A stretch of DNA of 64,000 nucleotides from RGIG5612 sp045616165 (GCA_045616165.1 JAZLGF010000028.1:12373-76372), one strand, 5' to 3'. Counted from the stretch's first letter, positions 46,350-54,802 are shown. The notes: a model not told the origin generated them from the sequence alone. Made by a program: numbers and translations.

Positions 46350-47380
46350 ATTATGAGCAATTTAAAAGCGAATTAACAGAGCTACTTCAGGAAAAACTCG
46401 GAAGCGAAATAGAAGTTATTAATACAGCCATTAGTAAAGTTAATGGTGAAAGAGATGCGCTTACATTTAAAACAAATGCAGATTGTGAAGCGATGCCCGT
46501 GATTTATTTGGCTGACCAATATGAGCTTTTAGGTAGTGGCCATTCTATGGATGACATCATTGAACGAATAGAAAATATTCTTGAAGAAGCAAAAGCAAAT
46601 AAGCCTCTAATTTCGATGATAAATGAAGATTTTATTAGGGAAAATACTTTTTGTTCTTTGATTAATATTGAAGAAAATCAAGAGTTATTGAAGAAAGTGC
46701 CATACGAAAAGTTTGCTGATGATTTGGCCATTATTGCACGTTGTCGAATCAATGAACAGGGTTCATTTGTAGTCAATAATAATATTGCTGAGCAATTTCA
46801 TTTTACAGATACTGAAGTAATGGAAATAGCGCATAAAAACACAAATTCAAAGGAAAAAATAAAGTTCGAAGGTATGTTTAAAACCGTTACGGAAATGCAA
46901 GGATTTTCAGTAGATTTACCTGACCCGGATAATGAAGATTTATTTGTTCTTTCGAACGAGATGATGACTGATGGAGCAGCAGTAATTACCAACACTGAAT
47001 TGCTAAAGGATATTAAAAATCAACTAGGTGAAGATTTTTATATTATTCCTTCAAGTAGGCACGAGGTTTTAATAGTTAGAGAGAGTAGCGCTCCAGCTCC
47101 TCAAGAGCTCTTAAAATTAGTTCAAAATGTGAATAAGACAGAGCTAAAACACGAAGACCTTTTGAGCAATGCCTTATACTGCTCGAACGGTAGAAAAGTT
47201 CAAATGATTAATGAAAACAAACTAATCAAAGATGAACAGATATTGAAAGAGGTAACTCCAGAAAGAATCAAGTCAGTTAGTATTTTGCCAGGGGTTCTAA
47301 GAATATCAGAACGAATAGCATACTCGACATTGAATAACATTAAACAATCCATTAATGAAGCAATGACCCCGACAATGTAA
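46346..47380 (+). CDS. DUF5688 family protein
   Basis: A 344-residue soluble protein resembling DUF5688, a family common on mobile elements of Lachnospiraceae and unknown in function. Recognisable are the LISMINEDFIRENTFCSLIN-like region and the PSSRHEVLIV stretch near residue 235. Overlaps the preceding gene by 4 bases. No catalytic motif seen. Confidence 0.65.
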   Translation: MNYEQFKSELTELLQEKLGSEIEVINTAISKVNGERDALTFKTNADCEAMPVIYLADQYELLGSGHSMDDIIERIENILEEAKANKPLISMINEDFIRENTFCSLINIEENQELLKKVPYEKFADDLAIIARCRINEQGSFVVNNNIAEQFHFTDTEVMEIAHKNTNSKEKIKFEGMFKTVTEMQGFSVDLPDPDNEDLFVLSNEMMTDGAAVITNTELLKDIKNQLGEDFYIIPSSRHEVLIVRESSAPAPQELLKLVQNVNKTELKHEDLLSNALYCSNGRKVQMINENKLIKDEQILKEVTPERIKSVSILPGVLRISERIAYSTLNNIKQSINEAMTPTM

Positions 47381-47404
47381 AAATTTAGAAAGGAAATAGA
47401 AAAT

Positions 47405-47647
47405 ATGCCAAAGAAAAAAAGTTTAGAAGAATTATTATTACAGCAAAAAAAGATTGAAGAAAAAGCTAAACAATTACAACAATTAATTCAAGAGGAACGC
47501 AAAGAAAAAACTCAACATTTTCAAGAGAAACTTGTAAAAGCAGTAACGGAATGGAATGCATCAAGAGGTAATGCAAAAGTAGACGAGGAATTACTGCCAG
47601 ATGTTTTTAAAAGTTGGACCAAAGCGGAACAGCAAAAAAACAACTAA
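47405..47647 (+). CDS. Small coiled-coil protein, possible mobilization accessory
   Basis: An 80-residue Lys/Gln/Glu-rich protein with a coiled coil in the first 45 residues (LLLQQKKIEEKAKQLQQL) and a short globular tail. Size, composition and position just before the relaxase and the candidate oriT are those of MobC/TraD-like accessory proteins, but no family was recognised. GGAAATAG-like site precedes the start. Confidence 0.55.
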   Translation: MPKKKSLEELLLQQKKIEEKAKQLQQLIQEERKEKTQHFQEKLVKAVTEWNASRGNAKVDEELLPDVFKSWTKAEQQKNN

Positions 47648-47654
47648 AATGCTT

Positions 47655-47693
47655 GAAACTGAGAGGATTTAATTCCTCTCAGTTTCATTTTTT
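47655..47693 (+). terminator. Terminator after the transfer operon
   Basis: GAAACTGAGAGGA (47655-47667) pairs perfectly with TCCTCTCAGTTTC (47674-47686), followed by a T-run (47688-47693). Confidence 0.93.
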
Positions 47694-47699
47694 GACACG

Positions 47700-47752
47700 C
47701 TCTCTGCGTAGGAGCCCAGTTTTAGCGCTTGCGCTAAAAGGTACGGGGTACT
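47700..47752. other. Candidate origin of transfer (oriT) upstream of the relaxase gene
   Basis: This GC-richer stretch contains a perfect hairpin, TTTTAGCGC (47720-47728) and GCGCTAAAA (47731-47739), and a GTAC-GGG-GTAC repeat (47741-47751). It lies between the transfer-operon terminator and the MobV relaxase gene, the usual place of MobV oriT sites. No nic consensus could be confirmed. Confidence 0.5.
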
Positions 47753-47795
47753 TTTTTAACGAATTTACAGAATAAAAAAGAAAGAAGGATAAAAA

Positions 47796-48980
47796 ATGAA
47801 TAAAACAAGATTAACAACGCACTCGGGAAGAGTAGGAAAAGATGGAACATTCTCGGCTAAACATAATGATAGATTTTTTGCTGTCGAAAATGCAGAACAT
47901 ATAACCCAACAACTTAGCTACAGAAACTGGTATTGGAAATTAATTTCTGAAGCGAAGAACTTTGATGAGAACGAAAAAATATTCTATGAGGCATATTTTA
48001 AGGACGGATTAGATGCTCAAAATCAAAGATATATCAATAACCGACATCCTGAAAAGATTCAAAGTATAGATGAATATAGGAGTAATCCAAAACACTGCCC
48101 GGAAGAAACAATATATCAAATAGGAAAATGTTCGGATGATATATCAGCATTTGTTACTTATGAATGCATAACAAAACTTTTAAGATGGGAGCAGGAAACT
48201 TTTTCCAACGTTAAAATATTGGATGTAGCATTGCACATGGATGAAGAAGGAGCAGGAAAACATTTTCATGTTCGAAAAGTGTGGGTCGGTCATGATAGGG
48301 ATGGAAATTTTGTTGCTAATCAAAATCAGGCGCTAAAGGAAATGGGAATTCATAGACCTGACTTAACAAAAAAACAAGGCAGATACAATAATCCCAAGAT
48401 CACTTATACCGAGATGATTCGTAATAAGTTTGTCGAAATCTGTCGGGAATATGGATTATCAATTGAAGAAATACCACTTGAAAAAACTGAACGTGGAAAG
48501 TCATTGCTTGAATATAAAAACACGCAAGAAGAATTAAAACTTTGCGAAACACAGAAAGAGATAAATGAGTTAAAAAAAGAAATAGAAAATTTACAAAAGG
48601 AAAAAGAAACACTAGAAACAATATCAGAGAAAGTATTTGATAAGTCAAATATAGCAAAAAGTAAAAAGGTGATTCTGACAGATGAAGAATTTAATGCATT
48701 AAGAAAAGCAGTCTTATTTTCTAATTATGAACAAAAACAAAACGAAGCTCGAATTGATGAATTAAAAGCAGAATTATTAGTACTTAAGTCAGAATATAAT
48801 AATTACGAAAAACTTTATAAATCTTATAGACAAACAGTGAAAAAATATACCGATGAACTAAAAAACAAAGATGAAATAATAGATTCAATGTTTAGAATAA
48901 TACAAGGTGAGTTTAATTCAAAGGATATGGAAACACTTAAAATATATGAAAATACAAAAAAAATAAAAAAGGTTTATTAA
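47796..48980 (+). CDS. mobV: MobV/Pre-type relaxase (plasmid recombination enzyme)
   Basis: A 394-residue protein. The relaxase motif III of the MobV family is visible as ALHMDEEGAGKHFHV (HMDE followed by HxH, about residues 145-160). An N-terminal SGRVGKDGTFSAKHNDR region and a conserved KHCPEET segment precede it, and the C-terminal third is coiled coil (about 240-370). It would nick at oriT and pilot the single strand for transfer. GAAGGA before the ATG. Confidence 0.85.
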   Translation: MNKTRLTTHSGRVGKDGTFSAKHNDRFFAVENAEHITQQLSYRNWYWKLISEAKNFDENEKIFYEAYFKDGLDAQNQRYINNRHPEKIQSIDEYRSNPKHCPEETIYQIGKCSDDISAFVTYECITKLLRWEQETFSNVKILDVALHMDEEGAGKHFHVRKVWVGHDRDGNFVANQNQALKEMGIHRPDLTKKQGRYNNPKITYTEMIRNKFVEICREYGLSIEEIPLEKTERGKSLLEYKNTQEELKLCETQKEINELKKEIENLQKEKETLETISEKVFDKSNIAKSKKVILTDEEFNALRKAVLFSNYEQKQNEARIDELKAELLVLKSEYNNYEKLYKSYRQTVKKYTDELKNKDEIIDSMFRIIQGEFNSKDMETLKIYENTKKIKKVY

Positions 48981-49024
48981 GAATAAAATGAATTTGATAT
49001 AATAAATAAAAAAAGGAAATAATT

Positions 49025-49888
49025 ATGGAAAATACGAGAGCAAACAAAAGTGATGTTGCAAAAATACTTAGGAAATGGTTGCCTGCTTATTTAAACGAAT
49101 CATTAACGTCTGCAAAAAGAAAAAAAGCAGAAAATGCATTACTTGAAGTGTATTCAATAGAACGAAAAAACAGTGAAGTTAATAAATATTATGGAAAATA
49201 TTTATGTAAGTATCTCAAGTATGATACATTCTCGTCTGAAGATTGTCTTCAGACAGTAAATGATGCTATTATCCAAACGTGTACATCTCCTAAAATAAAA
49301 AAACAATTAATTGATGTTGGGATAGACCAACTTTCGGATGGATACATAGCTAACAAATTTGAAATCGTACTAAATCCCAATATAGGTGCTCGATTGAAAA
49401 GTTTCATTGCTGAAAAAAATGGAACGACAAAATACACCTTGAATATTCTCAGGATTGTGGATGAGTCGAAATTAGACCTATTTTCAGAAAACACAACAGA
49501 TTTAGAAAAATTATTATCAGGATATTCTGATGGAGCCAATAAAAACAAAATAGTTAATACTTTAGCGTTAATATATAAGCTTAGGAGAACAGTAAGACCG
49601 GGTTATTCATATTTGCGGGAATTTATAGACCGTGAACGACATGGGCTAAGTTTTAAAGAAAAAGAGAAAATACAAAAAAAGATAATAAAAGTCTTTAGAG
49701 AAGGTATGAAATCAAAAGAATTACATGAATATTCTCTTAATGAGAAGGATTTTTTGGTCTTTAATGAATACTTCCTTTCAGAAAAAAACATTACTGTTTC
49801 AGGATTCGCAAAAGAAAAAAATATAAAAAATATAAATCTTGTTATTGATAAATTACAAAATATCTTTCTGCAAATAGCAGTTAAATAA
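49025..49888 (+). CDS. Unknown protein downstream of the relaxase
   Basis: A 287-residue soluble, mostly helical and Lys-rich protein. It begins with a segment reading like a helical adaptor (VAKILRKWLPAYLNESLTSA). No family recognised. Encoded after mobV with AAAGGAA and followed by a strong terminator, so it belongs to the mobilization transcript. Confidence 0.55.
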   Translation: MENTRANKSDVAKILRKWLPAYLNESLTSAKRKKAENALLEVYSIERKNSEVNKYYGKYLCKYLKYDTFSSEDCLQTVNDAIIQTCTSPKIKKQLIDVGIDQLSDGYIANKFEIVLNPNIGARLKSFIAEKNGTTKYTLNILRIVDESKLDLFSENTTDLEKLLSGYSDGANKNKIVNTLALIYKLRRTVRPGYSYLREFIDRERHGLSFKEKEKIQKKIIKVFREGMKSKELHEYSLNEKDFLVFNEYFLSEKNITVSGFAKEKNIKNINLVIDKLQNIFLQIAVK

Positions 49889-49915
49889 TTTCTTTCCTAT
49901 AAATATCAATTCGTA

Positions 49916-49942
49916 GTAGCCGTTAGAACGGCTACTTTTTTT
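49916..49942 (+). terminator. Terminator after the mobV transcript
   Basis: GTAGCCGTT (49916-49924) pairs with AACGGCTAC (49927-49935), followed by seven T residues. Confidence 0.92.
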
Positions 49943-49968
49943 GTACGATTTTTTCTCAAAAAAAATTT

Positions 49969-50014
49969 AAATTTTATATACAAAAATATTTTCTAAAAAT
50001 ATCGGACATATATA
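49969..50014 (+). promoter_or_regulatory. Element-specific upstream motif, copy 2 (before the mom-like gene)
   Basis: About 45 bases nearly identical (two mismatches) to 52352-52396: AT-rich tract, TTTTATATACAAAAATATTT, then AAATATCGGACATATAT. It follows directly after a terminator and precedes the Mom-like gene, as expected for a promoter region shared by element genes. Confidence 0.6.
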
Positions 50015-50050
50015 TAGCGTCGATAAAAAAACGACATAGAAAATATTAAA

Positions 50051-50084
50051 GGGCGGTCAGCAAAGCCCGAGAGAAAAAGCTGAC
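50051..50084 (+). other. Structured leader before the mom-like gene
   Basis: GTCAGC (50056-50061) pairs with GCTGAC (50079-50084), while GGGC (50051-50054) can pair with GCCC (50065-50068). The pairings interleave, so they would form a pseudoknot or alternative structures. GAGAAAAAGCT recurs in the leader of the next gene (50980-50990). Confidence 0.45.
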
Positions 50085-50097
50085 AAAAGGAGTATTT

Positions 50098-50868
50098 ATG
50101 AATACTTTTAAAGAAATTAATAAAGAATTGGCATTGGAACTTGTTAAAAAATACCACTATTCCAACACCCTACCCAAATTAACCAAGTATTGTCTTGGAT
50201 ATTACCAAAATGAAAAAATTATTGGAATGGTTACACTTGGATGGGGAACACGACCTAGACATACCATCCAAAGAATATTTCCTCGATTAGACACGAAGGA
50301 TTATTTAGAAATAGGTCGTATGTGCTTAATTCCAGGATTGTCAAAGAACAGTGCAACCCAAATGCTTTCGGACCTCATAAAATGGTTAAGACTCAATCTT
50401 CCGCAAATTAAAGTCCTATTTACATGGGCAGATGGGATGTTGGGAAAAGCTGGAATTGTGTATCAAGCTGCAAACTTCGTGTACGCAGGGCATAGCTTAG
50501 GTGAGTTTTATTTGAAGGAAGGCATTAAAATTCATCCTCGCCAGATTAGAGGCCTATTAGGACCATCGGATGAAAATGACCAGCGTATTGGGGTTCGACC
50601 GACTTTGGAACAGCTCCAAAAATTTCATATTGACCATTATAAAGGGCAACAGTTTAGGTACTTATATTTTCTTTGTAGCAAACAAGAAAAGGAACAATTA
50701 CTTGACGAGTGCATTTGTAAAGATGAGTTAAAACTCAAACCTCCAAAGCCTCAAGACATAAGTTGGAAAAAAAGAAACTTAGATAGTGGTAAATGGGAAA
50801 CCTGTGGCAAACCACCATATGTAACAGATTTTAATCGCGCGACAAAAGGTATTGTTGAAATTGAATAA
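50098..50868 (+). CDS. Mom-like DNA modification protein (GNAT fold)
   Basis: A 256-residue protein resembling the Mom family, which in phage Mu converts adenine to N6-carbamoylmethyl-type adenine and protects DNA from restriction. The family-like pattern is HYSNTLPK near residue 20, then CLGYYQNEKIIGMVTLGWG, LEIGRMCL and LFTWADGMLGKAG. It lies in the mobile part of the element, away from the resident restriction genes, and could protect transferred DNA in recipients. AAAGGAG precedes the ATG. The assignment is from pattern memory; a GNAT of another function is possible. Confidence 0.7.
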   Translation: MNTFKEINKELALELVKKYHYSNTLPKLTKYCLGYYQNEKIIGMVTLGWGTRPRHTIQRIFPRLDTKDYLEIGRMCLIPGLSKNSATQMLSDLIKWLRLNLPQIKVLFTWADGMLGKAGIVYQAANFVYAGHSLGEFYLKEGIKIHPRQIRGLLGPSDENDQRIGVRPTLEQLQKFHIDHYKGQQFRYLYFLCSKQEKEQLLDECICKDELKLKPPKPQDISWKKRNLDSGKWETCGKPPYVTDFNRATKGIVEIE

Positions 50869-50894
50869 ACAATACAATTTTAGAAAAATAATTT

Positions 50895-50925
50895 TTACCG
50901 CTATGGGTAAATCCTGTAGCGGTAA
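50895..50925 (+). terminator. Hairpin after the mom-like gene, possible terminator
   Basis: TTACCGCTA (50895-50903) pairs with TAGCGGTAA (50917-50925), followed by GAATTTT. The weak T-run makes it an attenuator or partial terminator. Confidence 0.5.
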
Positions 50926-50964
50926 GAATTTTAGCGTTTGCATTAAGGACGAAAAACAAAAGGG

Positions 50965-50991
50965 TAGCTTGCAAAATCTGAGAAAAAGCTA
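50965..50991 (+). other. Second leader hairpin with the GAGAAAAAGCT motif
   Basis: TAGCT (50965-50969) pairs with AGCTA (50987-50991) and the right side contains GAGAAAAAGCT, as in the leader at 50051-50084. It lies 16 bases before the following gene and overlaps the spacing to its TGGAG ribosome binding site. Confidence 0.4.
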
Positions 50992-51006
50992 GTATGGAGA
51001 ATTATT

Positions 51007-51621
51007 ATGATTATATACAATGATGTGATTTTTGATAAAACAAAATATGAAGAGTTAAATCATTATCGCCAATTCCAAGAGAATAAAATGTATGAAGAAA
51101 TATTAATAAGAGAATTGAGTAAGAATGAATATTATATTTTGAGTAACTCATTTTCTTATTTAATAAATGATAATTGTTGGCTTATGCAAAATGGTGAAGG
51201 AATAAATGCGTATCAAATTTTTAGCATTTCTGCTAATGAAATCAAACAAAATATTGAAAAAATAAAATACGGACAAAATATTATTGGATATTTTTCAGAT
51301 AATTACAAAAAAATAACTAAAAAAATATTTTATGAATTGCAACGTGTAGAGTACGACGAGACAAAAGAAATAATAATCGGAGAATCAGAAGAATATGATG
51401 ACAAGAATATGGTTCTTTACCGAGAAAAATTAACGTTTGAAAACAATAGATATTATTTATCTACAGATATAGACGTTTTTGATTATGAGTATGTAAATAA
51501 AAATCTAAGAACTTTTTATGCAATTCAAAGAGATTCTTATTGGCGAATTCTAACTGATGTTGTGGCAACCAATTGGTTGAATGCACATTGCATTAATAAT
51601 TATTTAGACTGTAATGATTAA
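51007..51621 (+). CDS. Unknown acidic protein of the mobile element
   Basis: A 204-residue soluble, Tyr/Asn/Glu-rich protein with no recognised motif. Preceded by ATGGAG and the structured leader. Its very AT-rich codon use is like that of the other element genes. Confidence 0.55.
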   Translation: MIIYNDVIFDKTKYEELNHYRQFQENKMYEEILIRELSKNEYYILSNSFSYLINDNCWLMQNGEGINAYQIFSISANEIKQNIEKIKYGQNIIGYFSDNYKKITKKIFYELQRVEYDETKEIIIGESEEYDDKNMVLYREKLTFENNRYYLSTDIDVFDYEYVNKNLRTFYAIQRDSYWRILTDVVATNWLNAHCINNYLDCND

Positions 51622-51721
51622 ATTCTAGTTGAGGCAATAAGTGAATTTAAAATAAATGCATTACTTAAATACAATGTAATCCGATTTCAAATACAGTGGT
51701 GGTAGACAGTATATATATCTG

Positions 51722-51835
51722 TGCAAAAAAATACATATGAAAAATAAATAAAACAATAGTAAATGTAAAAAAATACAGAAAAGAAATATTAGGAAATGTA
51801 AAAATATACATACAAAGGAATGTAAAAAATTGCAG
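51722..51835. repeat. Four TGTA-N6-TACA boxes (iteron or operator array)
   Basis: Four 15-base boxes of the form TGTA-N6-TACA occur at 51722-51736 (TGCA variant), 51764-51778, 51797-51811 and 51821-51835 (TGCA variant). They lie in the 228-base gap just before the winged-helix gene at 51850, the last box ending 14 bases before its start. Spacings of 42, 33 and 24 bases shorten toward the gene. Confidence 0.65.
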
Positions 51836-51849
51836 AAGGAAATTAATGA

Positions 51850-52299
51850 ATGACAAAATCAAAATATAGAATAATAAATAACTCTCCCAAATATTGGGAA
51901 AGTACTGGTAAAGGAAAAATAAATGGAACAGGTCTTAGCGAGACATTTGCGAGAATCTATGAGTCAATGTTACGCTCTTCGGCCTGGAAGTCACTAACAA
52001 CAAAACAAAAACTCTTATATGTGTATTGTAAAGCTCAATATTTTGGAAAACGGAAGCCGTCTTATGATTTTCCAGATCTTGAGTTGGATGAAACAAGTTT
52101 TTATTTTCATAAAAAACAAGCGTTAGATTATGGACTTTATTCAGATTCAACGCTACGTTTTCTATATTCGGATATGAGGGAATTAGAAAAAAAAGGATTT
52201 ATTGAAATTGTTGCGTCAGGTCGTCCAAATCATATGAAGAGTATCTATAAATTCTCGGGGAAATGGCAACTTTGGGAACAAAAAAAAGATAAAGAATAA
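51850..52299 (+). CDS. Winged-helix replication- or regulation-type protein
   Basis: A 149-residue protein. Residues about 30-135 read like the winged helix of small replication-associated proteins of Firmicutes elements (MLRSSAWKSLTTKQKLLYVYCK, later LRFLYSDMRELEKKGFIEIVASGRPN). The four dyad boxes directly upstream suggest it binds its own promoter or an origin. I cannot tell a replication initiator from a transcription factor. Confidence 0.6.
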   Translation: MTKSKYRIINNSPKYWESTGKGKINGTGLSETFARIYESMLRSSAWKSLTTKQKLLYVYCKAQYFGKRKPSYDFPDLELDETSFYFHKKQALDYGLYSDSTLRFLYSDMRELEKKGFIEIVASGRPNHMKSIYKFSGKWQLWEQKKDKE

Positions 52300-52351
52300 A
52301 CGGAGCAAAACTTCTCACCTTTGTGGGAAGTTTTTTTATTTTAAAAAAATT

Positions 52352-52396
52352 AAATTTTATATACAAAAATATTTTTTGAAAATATCGGACATATAT
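52352..52396 (+). promoter_or_regulatory. Element-specific upstream motif, copy 3
   Basis: Near-identical to 49969-50014 and containing ATATCGGACATATAT (52382-52396). It stands 35 bases before a short gene at 52431. Confidence 0.6.
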
Positions 52397-52430
52397 CTCT
52401 TGCAAATATAAATAAAGGAGATTAGTCTAG

Positions 52431-52532
52431 ATGAGAGAAAAAGAAATTGAAATAAAAGATGATGTGCAAATATTCGCGGATTTTTTGGTGGAAATGGTTC
52501 AAAAATATGCTAAGGAATTAGGCATAAAGTAA
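52431..52532 (+). CDS. 33-residue microprotein
   Basis: A short frame with AAAGGAG (52414-52420) 10 bases before the ATG, coding for MREKEIEIKDDVQIFADFLV and a further 13 residues, an amphipathic helix. It has its own upstream motif and a terminator directly after it, so it is transcribed as an isolated unit. Function unknown. Confidence 0.55.
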   Translation: MREKEIEIKDDVQIFADFLVEMVQKYAKELGIK

Positions 52533-52554
52533 GACTGAAAAAGACTAATGCTAA

Positions 52555-52592
52555 AATCAAAGTTTCTTTAAATGAGACTTTGATTTTTTTTA
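52555..52592 (+). terminator. Terminator after the microprotein gene
   Basis: AATCAAAGTTTC (52555-52566) pairs with GAGACTTTGATT (52574-52585), followed by T residues. Confidence 0.88.
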
Positions 52593-52614
52593 TTCATATG
52601 TTAAAATGTAAAAA

Positions 52615-52625
52615 ACGAAATTCGT
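52615..52625. promoter_or_regulatory. Operator candidate upstream of the XRE regulator
   Basis: ACGAA-A-TTCGT, a perfect dyad 17 bases before the XRE start and downstream of TTGATT-16-TAAAAT (52580-52607). It would suit autoregulation. Confidence 0.4.
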
Positions 52626-52642
52626 AAAAGCGGAGAAAAAAC

Positions 52643-52996
52643 ATGTCCATAAGTGAAAGAATTTTTTATTATATGAAATGTAAGAATATGACCCAGGCTA
52701 AATTTTCGGAATTAACAGGAATATCACAAAGTACAATTTGTGACTGGAAACGCAAAAATAATACACCATCAGTAGAAAAACTTCCTGTTATTTGTGAAAC
52801 CTTAAATATTACGTATTCTCAGTTGATTAATGGTGAAGGTAGCAAAGTAAGTTCGGGCGATATATCAGAAACCGAATTTAGTAATTTAGAAAAAAAGTTG
52901 ATTGCTGATTTTAGAACTATTAAACGTGAAGATAAAAAAAGACTTTTAATTTATTTAAGTAATCTTAAAAAATTAAATGAAATGGATAAAGCTTAA
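52643..52996 (+). CDS. XRE-family transcriptional regulator
   Basis: A 117-residue protein with an N-terminal Cro/C1-type HTH (MTQAKFSELTGISQSTICDWKRKNNTPSV, about residues 16-44, quoted for orientation) and a charged helical C-terminus. Probably the maintenance or excision regulator of the element because it is encoded 19 bases upstream of the serine recombinase. Confidence 0.9.
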   Translation: MSISERIFYYMKCKNMTQAKFSELTGISQSTICDWKRKNNTPSVEKLPVICETLNITYSQLINGEGSKVSSGDISETEFSNLEKKLIADFRTIKREDKKRLLIYLSNLKKLNEMDKA

Positions 52997-53015
52997 AATA
53001 AGGGAAGGATATTTA

Positions 53016-54692
53016 ATGAAAAAGGGAAAACTAAAAGCCTATATATATACAAGAGTTTCAACCGCTATGCAAACCGAAGGGTATTCATTAGATGCACAAA
53101 AATCTCGAATATATAATTATGCGAAGGCTTGCGATATTGAGATCGTTGGAGAATATGAAGATGCTGGAATTTCTGGAAAATCAATTGAAGGTCGCATTGA
53201 ATTTAAGCGAATGATACAAGATATTCGCGAAAATAAAGACGATGTTAATTATGTAATGGTTTTTAAGTTGTCACGATTTGGCCGTAATGCAGCAGATGTT
53301 CTGAATACATTACAATTAATGCAAGATTATGGTGTGAACTTAATTAGCGTTGAAGATGGAATTGATTCTTCCAAGGAAGCTGGAAAACTTATGATTTCAG
53401 TGTTATCTGCTGTTGCAGAAATTGAACGAGAGAATATACGCGTGCAGACGATGGAAGGAAGAAAGCAAAAGGCCCGTGAAGGTCGTTGGAACGGAGGATT
53501 TGCACCATATGGTTATAAACTCATTGATGGAAAATTAGAAATTGAAGAGAATGAAGCGCAAGCAATAAGGCTTATTTTTAATCAATATATAAATACTGAT
53601 ATGGGAGCAACGGGTGTTTCAAAGTATTTAGTAAATCATGGTATTACTAAGATTCCAAGAAAAAATGGAACAAATCCTTTTTTTGAAGCCGCGTTGATAA
53701 GAAAAATCATTAAAAATCCAGTGTACTGTGGCAAAATATCGTATGGGAGACGCCAGACTGAAAAAGTTAAAGGAACACGCAATAAATATCATCTTGTTGA
53801 ACAAGATAATTATATTTTAGCTGATGGGATTCATGAAGGTATAATAAGTGAAGAAATGTGGAAAGCCGCACAAAGAAAAATAAAAGCTCAAGCAAAAAAA
53901 TATGAAAAAACAAATGTAGGGTCACAAAGAGTGCATTTATTGTCAGGAATAGTTAAGTGTCCAGTATGTGGACAAAGCATGTACTCAAATAAAAGTATTA
54001 AAAAGAAATCGGATGGTTCCAGTTACAAAGATTATTATTTTTATGCGTGTAAAAATAGAAATGCGACTAGAGGGCATAAATGCAATTTTAAAAATAATAT
54101 AAACGAGGAACAATTAGATGCGTCGGTAGTTAAAGTAATTTCCAGTATTACTAATAGCCAGCAATTTAAGGAATTAATCCAGGATAAGATTGATACAAAG
54201 ATTGATGTTTCAGAGTTAACAAAAGAAAAAGATGAATTGGAAAAACAATATCATCAAGCAACGAGGCTATCAAAAAAAATAATTGAACAAATGGATTTAA
54301 TAGATATTAATTCTAAGCATTATGATAGGCAATATAATGACTACGAAAGTAGACTTAATAAACAATATGACAGAATAGAAGAATTAGAAATAGAAATTGA
54401 TAATACAAACGTTAAAATAGAGAGTGTTAAAGCAACTGCCGTGTCAAAAGAGAATATATATAAGGTTCTCGAAAATTTTGAGAAGTTGTTTAAGGTTATG
54501 AATGAATCTGAAAGAAGACAATTTATAGAGAAATTAGTTGATGAGATTCATATTCATTCAGAACGTCCTGAAAATGGACAATGGATTAAATCGGTACATT
54601 TTAAATTACCAATTGTAAAAGAGAAAGTAATGATTAGTTTGGACAAAAATACACACGTCGAGACGGTTGTTCTACTACGCAGAATAATATAA
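53016..54692 (+). CDS. Large serine recombinase (element integrase)
   Basis: A 558-residue large serine recombinase: resolvase catalytic domain with Ser15 in YTRVSTAMQTEGYSL, a Recombinase domain (about 165-270), a zinc ribbon (CPVCGQSMYS ... CKNRN ... CNF, about 315-360) and a coiled-coil region (about 395-480). It would integrate and excise the element at short att cores. The ATG at 53016 follows GGAAGGAT. An element end is expected close downstream, between 54693 and about 54890. Confidence 0.93.
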   Translation: MKKGKLKAYIYTRVSTAMQTEGYSLDAQKSRIYNYAKACDIEIVGEYEDAGISGKSIEGRIEFKRMIQDIRENKDDVNYVMVFKLSRFGRNAADVLNTLQLMQDYGVNLISVEDGIDSSKEAGKLMISVLSAVAEIERENIRVQTMEGRKQKAREGRWNGGFAPYGYKLIDGKLEIEENEAQAIRLIFNQYINTDMGATGVSKYLVNHGITKIPRKNGTNPFFEAALIRKIIKNPVYCGKISYGRRQTEKVKGTRNKYHLVEQDNYILADGIHEGIISEEMWKAAQRKIKAQAKKYEKTNVGSQRVHLLSGIVKCPVCGQSMYSNKSIKKKSDGSSYKDYYFYACKNRNATRGHKCNFKNNINEEQLDASVVKVISSITNSQQFKELIQDKIDTKIDVSELTKEKDELEKQYHQATRLSKKIIEQMDLIDINSKHYDRQYNDYESRLNKQYDRIEELEIEIDNTNVKIESVKATAVSKENIYKVLENFEKLFKVMNESERRQFIEKLVDEIHIHSERPENGQWIKSVHFKLPIVKEKVMISLDKNTHVETVVLLRRII

Positions 54693-54714
54693 AGCTAATA
54701 CAAAAAAGGGACTG

Positions 54715-54740
54715 AACTTAGGTGAGGTTCTTTTTTTGAT
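54715..54740 (+). terminator. Weak terminator after the serine recombinase
   Basis: GAACTT...AGGTTC short stem followed by seven T residues, 20 to 45 bases after the recombinase stop. Confidence 0.5.
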
Positions 54741-54802
54741 AAAACATTGGAGGCTTATAATAAAAGTGGCAAGAAAATCTCTACTATTTTTCATGCTGAA
54801 TC

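Noticed and set aside
51722..51835. CRISPR-like array
   Set aside because: Repeats are only 15 bases, dyad-symmetric and unevenly spaced without spacers of constant length, and no cas gene is present; better explained as iterons or operators.
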